DNA of 21,377 nucleotides from the NCBI GenBank assembly GCA_910584955.1, contig CAJUDC010000032.1:1-21377 (forward strand), written 5' to 3'. The position numbers and the translations under genes are program-made. The notes beneath the pieces were generated by a model, which did not search any database, was not told the origin of the DNA, and was given only the letters and a program-made list of their open reading frames with translations. This stretch comes from an uncultured Paraprevotella sp. (lineage in GTDB: Bacteria > Bacteroidota > Bacteroidia > Bacteroidales > Bacteroidaceae). Shown in pieces: positions 8,638 through 16,063 of this stretch (the stretch's first letter is position 1; each line of letters opens with the position of its first letter).

Positions 8638-8669
8638 CAAAGATAACAAGAATAAAGCAAATTGGCAAG
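8638..8669 (-). promoter_or_regulatory. Promoter of the leu operon
   Basis: On the minus strand TATCTTTG (8638-8645) is an exact TAnnTTTG -7 box, with CTTG (8666-8669), one mismatch from TTTG, 20 bases upstream. The predicted start lies about 20 bases before the leader peptide ATG, giving a leader transcript of roughly 200 bases before leuA. Confidence 0.65.
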
Positions 8670-8721
8670 TAATTTAAAAGAAAAATGGCACAAAAACTAT
8701 CAAACAATAACATAGAATACG

Positions 8722-8729
8722 TATCTTTG
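8722..8729 (+). promoter_or_regulatory. Promoter -7 box of the GH20 gene
   Basis: TATCTTTG matches TAnnTTTG, 32 bases before the GH20 start codon. It is divergent from the leu promoter in the same intergenic region. No clear -33 box is seen. Confidence 0.5.
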
Positions 8730-8761
8730 CCGGGTAGAACCCATTTATTATTTATGTAGAC

Positions 8762-11700
8762 ATGAAAAACAGATTTTTTTGGTTATTCTTTCTTGTAATA
8801 ACCGTGTCCGGAACCATTCCGGCACAAAATTTCATCAACCTTACGCCCAAGCCCCGGCAAATGACGACAAAATCCGGAGAACTACTCCTGCCCCGGCAAT
8901 TCGTTATCACTACAGGCAATCTGACCACGGAAGAGGCTGCGGAAGCAGAGAAGTTCGCCCAAATATACCAAACGGTTACGGGAACCGATGTAACCGTGGA
9001 GGCCAGCGCCGAAAACAGTCTGATCCAACTGAAGAAAGCCATCGCCAACGTGGGCGAAGAAGGTTATCAACTGGATGTGACAACCACCGGGGTGACCTTG
9101 CGCGCCCAAAGCGCCAAAGGTTTTTATTTCGGTTTCCAGACCCTCAAGAAATTACTGCCACCCAACGTCATGGCGGAGATCAGAGACGAAACCGTCACCC
9201 GCTACGCCCTACCGCTGGTGAGCATCACCGACAGCCCCCGCTTCGGATACCGGGGATTCATGCTGGACGTAGCACGCCACTTTTTCACCGTAGCGGAAGT
9301 GAAACGTATGCTCGACGTCATGTCGTACTATAAGATGAACCGCTTCCACTGGCACTTGTCCGACGACCAGGGCTGGCGGGTGGAAATCAAAAAATACCCG
9401 AAACTGACCACCGTCGGCAGCATCGCCCCCAACTGCTACGTGACGGATATGAAATACGGTCCGTACTGGACCAACCGCCCCTACGGCCCGTTTTTCTATA
9501 CGCAGGAGGAACTGGCCGAAGTGGTCGCCTACGCCAAAGAACGCCATATCGAGGTGATCCCCGAAATAGACATGCCGGGGCATTTCGTGGCCGCCATGGC
9601 CTCCTATCCCGAGTTCAGCTGCTGGCCTAAAGGCAACCACACGATATGGACGTCGGGCGGCATATCGAACGATGTGCTGAACGTAGCCAATCCGGCCGCC
9701 GTACAGTTCGCCAAGGACATTCTTTCCGAACTGATGGACATCTTCCCCTACGAACTCATCCATATCGGCGGCGACGAATGTCCCACATCGGCCTGGGAAG
9801 GAAATGCCGAATGTCAGGCGCGCTACCGCGAACTGGGCCTGACAAACTATCGCCAGTTGCAGACACATTTCATCAAGGAAATGGCCGATCACATCCGGGC
9901 CAGAGGCAAGAAAGTGGCCGTATGGAACGAAGCCATCACTGCCGGCGGGGCCGACACGAAAATGATACAGGAGACGGGCGCCACCATCTATTGCTGGCAA
10001 CCGGCTGCTGCCAGCGCCCAACAGGCCGCCAACCTGAAACTGAACAACATCTTCACACCCTGGGGGCCCTATTACATCAACCGCAAACAAAGCACCGACC
10101 CCAACGAACCGTCGGGAGCCGGTGACGGTACGGACAACGTAGAGAAGACCTATAACACCGTACCCGTGCCGAGCAACGTGACTGCCGCACAGGCCGCCTA
10201 TTACACAGGTGTGCAGGGCACGTTCTGGACCGAGCACGTAGCCGACCGTTCGTATATGGAGTACCTGGCCCTGCCACGCCTCATCGCTGTGGCCGAAGCG
10301 GGATGGAGCCAACAGAAAGACAAGGATTTCGAAGACTTCCGCCGGCGTATGACAGCCGACAGCACCCTGCTCAACTACAACGGCTACAACTACTGCCGCC
10401 ATCAGATGACGAGCGGGACAGGTACGGAGAAGGTGATGCCGAAAACATCGACCGACACCCGGAAACACTGGTACCGCATCGTGACACGGGCCACCGACGA
10501 CACGCGGCGCACCCGCTGCTGGGAACTCCTGCGCGAGGGTTCGCCGCTGCTGGCCTCGTATGCCGGCAACGGAGCCGCCGCAGGCATCCTGTGGACCAAC
10601 GTCCAGGCCGGCGAGGACGAAGAAAACTACGATTACCAGCTCTGGAGCTTCGAGGAGAGCGAAGAAACACCGGGACATTACGCACTGGTGTGCAAGGCGC
10701 AGCCTGCCGGCTCCATCCATCCCTCGCCCACCGCACAAAGCAACGGCGGACGCTGGAGATACGACAACAACGGCAAGCATTATCATTTCATCTTAGGCGA
10801 CAACGGCTATGGCCGGGAAAACGAAGCCTACTTCTATTCCCTGCGCAGTGACAACCTGGCAGGCTGGTGGATGAACGCCTCGATGAGCGGTCAGGGACTG
10901 GCCGTCAACTTATGGACGGATCCGGCCAGCGGAAACGGAGGACAATGGGTATTCCTGCCCATCGGTGCACCGGCCGGTGCGGAGGCCATACTGGAAAAAC
11001 TCGGCAATGCCCGCCATCTGCTGAAATATGCCGTCACCTACGAAACGGACAAACGTCCGGGACAATACGGGAAATCGGAAACGGAAACATTGCAGGCAAT
11101 CGTACGGGATGCCGACCCGGCCGGCATGACAGCGGAAGAGCTGACCGTCTTTACCGCCCGTTTCGAAGAGGCTTACGCGGCCTTCCGCCGCTCATTCGGT
11201 TACCCCGAAGTCGGACAAACCTATAGCCTCGTCAACGCCGTGACAGGATTCGATGCCCGCATCACCGACAGCGGAAACGGCGCCACCCTGCGCCACAGCG
11301 ACGAACGCTGGACCAACGATGCCTGGGAGGTGACGGAAGCCTCCTTGAACGAGGACTACACGCAAACCCTTCAACTGAAGAACACACAGACCGGACGCTT
11401 CATCGGTACGCCGGCCGCCAATGCCTCGGGCAACGTAGCCTACCCCGTGGGGATCGGTACCGCCGCCGGAAATGTGCTGTGCACTTTCAACCCGGCCGAA
11501 CAGGATTTCACGATAAGCATCAACGGCAAGAACCTGTTCCCCGTATCCGCATCCTCCGTGTCCCTGCCCGGCATCATCAGTTCCGGAACCACCATCAACG
11601 GTTCCAATGCCGTGCGCCCGATGGGAGCCGCCTGGCGTATCATCCCCGTACGTATAGTGACCTACCTGTGTCGCGACGAAGACGGACAGGACCTCGGCAC

Positions 11701-12811
11701 CTTCCGGGGAAGCATCGACCGGGACTCCGTACTGACGGAGACGACCGCACCCGTACTGCCTAACCATATCCTGATCGGTTTTGAACCTACCGACGAAAAC
11801 ACCGTACAGGCCGTATACCGCCGCACGGCATACAGCATCACCCTCGAATGCCGCGACACGCGGGGAGCTTTGATTTCCGTTACAGAGAATCAGTGCCCCA
11901 CCGGCGAACCGTATACCGTACGACTGCCGCAACTTCCTTATTATACGTTGGAGCGTGCCGACTATGCCGACGCCACGGAGATCTCTCCCGCCGGCGACCT
12001 CCGCATCAGTGCCGTATACGGCACCACAGCCTACAGCGGCGTACGGAAACTGGCCGGTGCCGTCATCACCCCGCCCGAAGACGGCCGCAGCTATGTGCTC
12101 TACGACACATCGCCTGTAAACACCGACCGCATCGGCTACCGCTGCGTAGACCCTGACAACAGACAAGTGATGAAAACCAACACCATCGAAGGCGCTGATC
12201 CCTACAGCACCTGGACACTGGTAAAAAGCGGTTCGGGCTTCAAGGTACGCAACGAATACGTAGGCCGTTATGTGCCGCAGCTCACCACCGCCGCCTCGCC
12301 CGTAAGCCTCTCGGGCATGGGCGCCGTCTATACGTTCACCCTCAATGCAGACGGCGAGACATGGAAAATCAAAGGCCCCAACGGCGTATGCTGGGACGGG
12401 CTGGCCAGCGGTGCCCTGGTGGGCTGGAACGATCCCGGCCACCCGTACAAACTGTACGAATACTACGTTGATCCGTACTTCGAAGTGACCGTAGAGGAGA
12501 CCGACACGGACGACAACGCTTTCCGCACCACCCGCACGCTGGTGCGCGCCGGCGAACCGTACACCCTGACCGCCACCGCGCCCGAAGGCTACACGCTGAA
12601 AGAGGTGCAAGGTGCCGAGGGGTTGACCTCCGTAGGAGAACATCTCACGGTCAAGGTCATATACGCCAAAGACATTTCCGACGGGCTGCAAGGCATCGAG
12701 GCCGACCGCAACGCTCCCAACCGCATCTACGATTTGCAGGGGCGCCGCCTCCATCGCATCAGCGCTCCCGGCCTGTATATCATCGACGGACAGAAAGTGC
12801 TGATCCGATAG
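8762..12811 (+). CDS. Secreted GH20 beta-N-acetylhexosaminidase with lectin-like and MucBP-like modules
   Basis: Exo-acting glycosidase that removes terminal GlcNAc/GalNAc by substrate-assisted catalysis, probably from mucin or other host glycans. A signal peptide (1-22, cleavage after PAQ) exports it. The GH20 N-terminal domain spans about 24-155 and the barrel about 159-515. The barrel shows DVARHF at 169-174, WHLSDDQGWR at 197-206, EIDMPGH at 268-274, catalytic D338-E339 in HIGGDE, WNE at 388-390, and W489 and E491 in TFWTEHV. About 830 further residues follow: beta-trefoil/ricin-like segments near 569-735, 818-963 and 1108-1236; a helical FIVAR-like segment near 739-812; three MucBP-like repeats near 964-1019, 1024-1087 and 1238-1301; and a tail (RIYDLQGRRL, then GLYIIDGQKVLIR) common in Bacteroidetes exoproteins. 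At 1349 residues it is about twice a typical GH20. The catalytic assignment is firm; the accessory modules are by eye. Confidence 0.92.
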   Translation: MKNRFFWLFFLVITVSGTIPAQNFINLTPKPRQMTTKSGELLLPRQFVITTGNLTTEEAAEAEKFAQIYQTVTGTDVTVEASAENSLIQLKKAIANVGEEGYQLDVTTTGVTLRAQSAKGFYFGFQTLKKLLPPNVMAEIRDETVTRYALPLVSITDSPRFGYRGFMLDVARHFFTVAEVKRMLDVMSYYKMNRFHWHLSDDQGWRVEIKKYPKLTTVGSIAPNCYVTDMKYGPYWTNRPYGPFFYTQEELAEVVAYAKERHIEVIPEIDMPGHFVAAMASYPEFSCWPKGNHTIWTSGGISNDVLNVANPAAVQFAKDILSELMDIFPYELIHIGGDECPTSAWEGNAECQARYRELGLTNYRQLQTHFIKEMADHIRARGKKVAVWNEAITAGGADTKMIQETGATIYCWQPAAASAQQAANLKLNNIFTPWGPYYINRKQSTDPNEPSGAGDGTDNVEKTYNTVPVPSNVTAAQAAYYTGVQGTFWTEHVADRSYMEYLALPRLIAVAEAGWSQQKDKDFEDFRRRMTADSTLLNYNGYNYCRHQMTSGTGTEKVMPKTSTDTRKHWYRIVTRATDDTRRTRCWELLREGSPLLASYAGNGAAAGILWTNVQAGEDEENYDYQLWSFEESEETPGHYALVCKAQPAGSIHPSPTAQSNGGRWRYDNNGKHYHFILGDNGYGRENEAYFYSLRSDNLAGWWMNASMSGQGLAVNLWTDPASGNGGQWVFLPIGAPAGAEAILEKLGNARHLLKYAVTYETDKRPGQYGKSETETLQAIVRDADPAGMTAEELTVFTARFEEAYAAFRRSFGYPEVGQTYSLVNAVTGFDARITDSGNGATLRHSDERWTNDAWEVTEASLNEDYTQTLQLKNTQTGRFIGTPAANASGNVAYPVGIGTAAGNVLCTFNPAEQDFTISINGKNLFPVSASSVSLPGIISSGTTINGSNAVRPMGAAWRIIPVRIVTYLCRDEDGQDLGTFRGSIDRDSVLTETTAPVLPNHILIGFEPTDENTVQAVYRRTAYSITLECRDTRGALISVTENQCPTGEPYTVRLPQLPYYTLERADYADATEISPAGDLRISAVYGTTAYSGVRKLAGAVITPPEDGRSYVLYDTSPVNTDRIGYRCVDPDNRQVMKTNTIEGADPYSTWTLVKSGSGFKVRNEYVGRYVPQLTTAASPVSLSGMGAVYTFTLNADGETWKIKGPNGVCWDGLASGALVGWNDPGHPYKLYEYYVDPYFEVTVEETDTDDNAFRTTRTLVRAGEPYTLTATAPEGYTLKEVQGAEGLTSVGEHLTVKVIYAKDISDGLQGIEADRNAPNRIYDLQGRRLHRISAPGLYIIDGQKVLIR

Positions 12812-12869
12812 CTTCCGAACTTGTGTCGTCCGGCAAACAAAATGTTTCCGTACGACCTGCCAACTGAAC

Positions 12870-12903
12870 ATCACGCCTCGGTCTGTACAAACCGAGGCGT
12901 GAT
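12870..12903 (+). terminator. Terminator after the GH20 gene
   Basis: Perfect 13-bp inverted repeat (ATCACGCCTCGGT, 12870-12882, and complement, 12891-12903) with an 8-base loop, 58 bases after the stop codon. The T-tract is short (TTTGTAT), so termination may be only moderate. Confidence 0.7.
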
Positions 12904-13486
12904 TTGTATACACCACCGCTTGTTCTTTACAAATCAAAGCACGATGTGAAAATGCGCTGCCGACCGCAGAAGGAACACCCGCCGCTATCTTCATTTATCC
13001 CCCCGCATCCGTTCCGACAAAACCAGTCGGCACTCCCGGATTCACCCCCGAACAACAGCCCCTCACTCCCCATACACATATACTCTTCATCCTGATTGTT
13101 TGCCGTCCTTCCAGAAGCGTACAATGTCCGGCAGTTACATCTTGATGTGTACCATCCGGCACAACCTACCACCATAATCTGCACAACACGTCAGAATATT
13201 GTTATCGGTAACTACACAGCACGCCTCGTGCCCCGGAGCCACCTTACCAAAGAAAAATCAACTAAATACCCCCAAAAAGAATAAACGACATCATACAACA
13301 AAGTATGAAACAAAGCAACAGCACACATTGAAACGAGACTAGACCTTACATACCCGTGCAACCCCACATATCGTCGCTGAATATCCGTTAATTTTTATAG
13401 TTTTTCACCGAAAAGCATGGTTATGCGGCATTTTATCCGTATTTTAGCCGCAAAATATGCGTCAATAAACAACTAAAACATTGCTC
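12904..13486. other. Intergenic region, no supported gene
   Basis: About 580 bases between the GH20 terminator and the Fic start. Short frames exist on both strands but none has a recognisable motif or a convincing start. Close to Fic there is an imperfect -7-like TAGTTTTT at 13398-13405, and a pair of direct repeats at 13430-13450 that could be an operator. Nothing else is seen. Confidence 0.5.
13425..13451. repeat. Short direct and inverted repeats upstream of fic
   Basis: Two copies of ATTTTANCCG (13430-13439 and 13441-13450) are phased 11 bp apart, about one helical turn, inside an inverted pair GCGGC (13425-13429) and GCCGC (13447-13451). The position, 36 bases before the Fic ATG, suits a regulator binding site. 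This is inference only. Confidence 0.25.
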
Positions 13487-14779
13487 ATGTATTTGCACGA
13501 AAAGGAGAATTGGACAAACTTTTATTGGAATCCCGATGAGATAGCCGTACCACTGGATGAAGTGACGCGGGCACAAGGGAAATTGTACGGCCGACTGGAA
13601 GAGCTAGGATTCGAAAACCAACTGAAAGCTACAGCCGAGAACCTATTGGCCGACATCGTAGGCTCCTCGGAAATTGAAGGCATCCGCCTCAACACGGATG
13701 AAGTACGTTCGTCCATCGCAAAACGGCTCGGCATCGACAATATAAGAAATATAGCTCCTTCTCATTACGTAGACAGTGTGGTAAGCGTATTACTGGACGC
13801 AATGGAACATTACGACCAACCACTAAGCAAACCGCAACTCTGTGCATGGCAGGCCGCATTCTTCCCCACCGGAACCAGCGAAGGACACGTCATAGAAACC
13901 GGAAAATACCGAACTGGCGAGGAGTACATCGTATCCGGCATGTTCGGACGCGAAAAGATACATTATATGGCTCCATCTCCTCAGCGGGTTGACGAAGAGA
14001 TGCGGAAATTTATCGAATGGTTCAATGCTCCGCATAAGATTTCACAAATACTCTGCTCCGCCATAGCGCACATTTGGTTCGTCACCATCCACCCGTTTGA
14101 GGATGGCAACGGTCGATTGTCCCGTATTCTGGCCGACATGTTACTGGCCAGGGCGGACAGAAGCCATTTTCGCTTCTACAATATTTCATCGGAAATAAAC
14201 CGCGACAAAAAGCATTATTACGACGTGATAGAAAGAGTACAACATGGCAACGGCGACTTAACCGAATGGTTATTGTGGTACATCAGCACATTACAAAATG
14301 CCATCAGCAACGCCAACCGAACCATAAGCGCCACACTTTGCAAGAGCTTTTTCTGGATACACTTCGCCGAAACGCCCATCACCGAACGCCAGAAAGAGAC
14401 CTTAAACCTGTTCCTCGACGGCTACGAGGCTAAGATTACTTCCAAAAACTGGGCTGCACTGAACAAATGCTCGCGCGACACCGCCAACCGCGATATTGCC
14501 GATCTGGTAGAGAAACAGATACTGATTATCGACAATCCCGAATCCAAAAGGCCTGCCTACTCCATCAATTACAGCGGTACAGACACGGACATCATATCGG
14601 ATTTTTCCGACCTCTCCGTCACTCGGGAAGGTGATATATTTTACCTTTCGGCCTTATATAAAGGGAAAAGAGTCTGTGAACAAATACTTCGTCTTGACGC
14701 AGAACGCATAGAAAAAGGGGAAATCAGTCCGCAACAGCTGGTGGGCAAATATCTCTCTTACCTCACAGCAGACAAATAA
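13487..14779 (+). CDS. Fic family protein adenylyltransferase, self-inhibited, with DUF4172-like N-terminus
   Basis: Fic enzymes transfer AMP (or another phosphate-linked group) to hydroxyl side chains of target proteins. The 430-residue protein carries the full catalytic motif HPFEDGNGRLSR at 202-213. It also has an inhibitory-helix motif SSEIEG at 60-65, matching [ST]xxxE[GN] N-terminal to the Fic core, which makes it a class II self-inhibited Fic. The first 45 residues (MYLHEKENWTNFYW) resemble DUF4172, common in bacterial Fic proteins. A winged-helix-like segment (about 296-348) follows the core, then about 80 residues I cannot assign. I chose ATG 13487 rather than the in-frame TTG six bases upstream because MYxHExxxW is the usual family start. 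It is a single-gene unit between a terminator and a convergent gene pair; no antitoxin gene adjoins it. The target is unknown. Confidence 0.93.
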   Translation: MYLHEKENWTNFYWNPDEIAVPLDEVTRAQGKLYGRLEELGFENQLKATAENLLADIVGSSEIEGIRLNTDEVRSSIAKRLGIDNIRNIAPSHYVDSVVSVLLDAMEHYDQPLSKPQLCAWQAAFFPTGTSEGHVIETGKYRTGEEYIVSGMFGREKIHYMAPSPQRVDEEMRKFIEWFNAPHKISQILCSAIAHIWFVTIHPFEDGNGRLSRILADMLLARADRSHFRFYNISSEINRDKKHYYDVIERVQHGNGDLTEWLLWYISTLQNAISNANRTISATLCKSFFWIHFAETPITERQKETLNLFLDGYEAKITSKNWAALNKCSRDTANRDIADLVEKQILIIDNPESKRPAYSINYSGTDTDIISDFSDLSVTREGDIFYLSALYKGKRVCEQILRLDAERIEKGEISPQQLVGKYLSYLTADK

Positions 14780-14801
14780 ATGAAGATAACCTCATATAAA
14801 A

Positions 14802-14835
14802 CTCGCTACCGGAATACGGAAAATCCGGTAGCGAG
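14802..14835. terminator. Bidirectional terminator between fic and the small secreted-protein genes
   Basis: Perfect 12-bp inverted repeat (CTCGCTACCGGA, 14802-14813, with complement, 14824-14835) and a 10-base loop between convergent genes. On the minus strand the stem is followed by TTTTATATG, so it best serves the minus-strand pair. It can also stop fic transcripts, although the plus side lacks a T-tract. Confidence 0.7.
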
Positions 14836-14868
14836 CACCTAAAGATTTCTGAATATGACAAATTCAGA

Positions 14869-15138
14869 TTACCAACTTTTCAGGCCATGATGTTCCGGGC
14901 TATGTCCACAAGTATGTCCGAAACCGTCCGAGTTTGTACAATATCCTTCAAAAGTTCCGTTGAGGTGTTTGTACCCCCAATAACCGGTACAACCTTTACA
15001 CTTAGAACACCGGTTTCTTGTTTTAACGAACGTCTTGTTGGGCGATTCTGATGATGAAGCCATTACTACCGAGGACGTTACCACTGTGGCAACAGCAGCA
15101 AAGCATAACGCAACTATTAAAACCATTTTCTTTTTCAT
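14869..15138 (-). CDS. Small secreted Cys-rich protein with possible zinc-ribbon motif
   Basis: An 89-residue protein of unrecognised family. I start it at ATG 15138 (MKKKMVLIVALCFAAV), because this gives a standard signal peptide; the frame stays open 30 bases further upstream but that part is the shared leader element. The hydrophobic core runs to about residue 26 (VVMASSS). The mature part has C44-x2-C47-x2-C50 followed by C67 and C77 and several His (75, 79, 83, 84), which could bind metal or form disulfides. It lies 57 bases after the next upstream gene, which has a related Cys motif and the same leader element, so the two are probably co-transcribed. Function unknown. Confidence 0.7.
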   Translation of the reverse strand: MKKKMVLIVALCFAAVATVVTSSVVMASSSESPNKTFVKTRNRCSKCKGCTGYWGYKHLNGTFEGYCTNSDGFGHTCGHSPEHHGLKSW

Positions 15139-15151
15139 CTTTAAATCCCTG

Positions 15152-15170
15152 ATACGTGTCGGGCGCAACT
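15152..15170 (-). repeat. Shared 19-bp leader element, copy 1
   Basis: Plus-strand ATACGTGTCGGGCGCAACT. It matches the copy at 15674-15692 at 18 of 19 positions and ends the same 13 bases before the start codon of its gene. See the separate finding. Confidence 0.6.
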
Positions 15171-15195
15171 TCCATTTGTTGTCACTATATATCTG

Positions 15196-15660
15196 TTAGT
15201 CATTTGATACATGTTTGGAAATGTATCCCGTGCCATGGCAATATGAGCACCTACTCTTAACCGTTCTTGTCTGCCCATTACCTAAATATATCGTCCGGTA
15301 ATTGAAACCGCCATTGCAATTCCCACATGACACCCGTTCTGTGCGATAGTTGTTCACATTTTCTGGAGTAACGTAAGAGCCATCCCTAGTTACAATACCT
15401 TGAACAGGCTGGAACGGGTTGGACATTATCTGCTGCTGTACACCATTAGCTTGGTCACGATAGAATTGCAAAATCTGCAGCTGCATCATCATGTTCTGCA
15501 TCTTCATCGCATTGATTTGTTGCTGCTGTTGCCAACACCACATTGGAGAACCTGCACTATAATCGAGCATAACACTCTGAGCATGAGAAGTATTTGATCC
15601 AACAGTTAGCATCATAATAAACAAAGCTTTCCATAAGAAAATCTTTTTTGTTGTTTTCAT
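15196..15660 (-). CDS. Secreted protein with Gln/Met-rich segment and two DnaJ-type CxxC knuckles
   Basis: A 154-residue protein of unrecognised family. The start at ATG 15660 (MKTTKKIFLWKALFIMM) gives a signal peptide with a likely cleavage after SHAQ (residue 28). A Gln- and Met-rich helical segment occupies about 44-82 (WQQQQQINAMKMQNMMMQ). The C-terminal part has two CxxC knuckles, C112-x2-C115 (CGNCNGGFN) and C138-x2-C141 (CSYCHGTGY), resembling half of a DnaJ zinc-binding domain. Such secreted CxxCxGxG proteins recur in Bacteroidales but I know of no assigned role. It has no clear promoter of its own within 50 bases; the structured region upstream ends in a terminator-like hairpin, so its expression may depend on read-through. 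Confidence 0.75.
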   Translation of the reverse strand: MKTTKKIFLWKALFIMMLTVGSNTSHAQSVMLDYSAGSPMWCWQQQQQINAMKMQNMMMQLQILQFYRDQANGVQQQIMSNPFQPVQGIVTRDGSYVTPENVNNYRTERVSCGNCNGGFNYRTIYLGNGQTRTVKSRCSYCHGTGYISKHVSND

Positions 15661-15673
15661 TATTATATACCCT

Positions 15674-15692
15674 ATACGTGTCGGGCACAACT
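15674..15692 (-). repeat. Shared 19-bp leader element, copy 2
   Basis: Plus-strand ATACGTGTCGGGCACAACT, one base different from copy 1. It ends 13 bases before the ATG at 15660, the same spacing as copy 1. Confidence 0.6.
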
Positions 15693-15713
15693 ATTACTTA
15701 ATTACTGTTAATG

Positions 15714-16018
15714 TGAAAAAGGCGTGCAACCATTCTTTTCGCTTGTTACTTATCCGGTTACCGCCAAGTGACCTTACGCACAACAAGCACAGAATGGTTC
15801 ACGCCTTATGAGCGTGAACCTCCAGACTGCTCGTTCTCGTGCGTTGAATATTGGCGGTATTCGATAAGTGAGAACAAGAGCTAAAAGCTCAATATCTTAA
15901 GTTCTGAATGGAAACGCTTTTCCGTTGTTTTTATTTTTGGCCACCCTTATACCGGGGGACCGTGATTAACAATCTCTGTGGAACGGCGCTCCTGGAGCGA
16001 CCAGGTTCCCAACGTTTC
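15714..16018 (-). ncRNA. Candidate structured RNA or leader RNA upstream of the small secreted proteins
   Basis: This gene-free stretch is dense in inverted repeats. In minus-strand order: CGTTTC/GAAACG (16013-16018 with 15911-15916) could enclose GTTCC/GGAAC (16005-16009 with 15980-15984) and CGCTC/GAGCG (15987-15991 with 15995-15999); then a GAGCT/AGCTC hairpin (15878-15890), hairpin A (GTTCTC/GAGAAC, 15833-15875), a 9-bp hairpin (15796-15820), and a long hairpin (15719-15807) that includes hairpin B (15741-15788). The last stem is followed on the minus strand by CCTTTTTCAC, a terminator-like end, which sets the likely strand. I do not recognise an Rfam family: it does not look like tmRNA, RNase P or a known riboswitch. 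It could be an independent sRNA, an attenuating leader, or a DNA-level element. Confidence 0.45.
15719..15807 (-). terminator. Long terminator-like hairpin at the end of the structured region
   Basis: AAGGCGTG-C-AACCATTCT (15719-15736) pairs with AGAATGGTTCACGCCTT (15791-15807): 17 bp with one bulged base. Inside is a further 7-bp stem GCTTGTT/AACAAGC (15741-15747 with 15782-15788). On the minus strand the stem runs into TTTTTCAC. It ends about 55 bases before the start of the CxxC secreted protein. Confidence 0.55.
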
Positions 16019-16063
16019 TCTACTTCACTGTCTGTTTCTTTCTTCAAGTTTTAATTGTTTATA

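Noticed and set aside
8516..8713. 65-codon minus-strand frame covering the leu leader
   Set aside because: It is in a different frame from the Ile/Leu/Val-rich leader peptide and begins upstream of the predicted promoter.
9209..10786. Long minus-strand open frame opposite the GH20 gene
   Set aside because: It overlaps the catalytic domain of a well-supported gene, and its translation is Gly/Val/His-rich without any domain.
11192..12994. 600-codon minus-strand open frame opposite the GH20 C-terminus
   Set aside because: Length alone is the only support. The plus frame continues with recognisable modules up to the C-terminal tail, and the antisense translation shows no motif.
12927..13184. 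85-codon Cys-rich minus-strand frame after the GH20 gene
   Set aside because: It needs a GTG start, has no ribosome binding site or promoter, has no signal peptide, and its Cys residues have no regular spacing.
15152..15692. Integron-type cassette sites at the 19-bp repeats
   Set aside because: The ends do not fit the RYYYAAC/GTTRRRY core sites, and no integrase gene is present.
15714..16018. Assignment of the structured region as tmRNA, RNase P RNA, 6S RNA or a known riboswitch
   Set aside because: I see none of the conserved landmarks of tmRNA or RNase P, and no riboswitch core I recognise. A 6S-type RNA cannot be excluded but is not supported by a single long bubbled helix.
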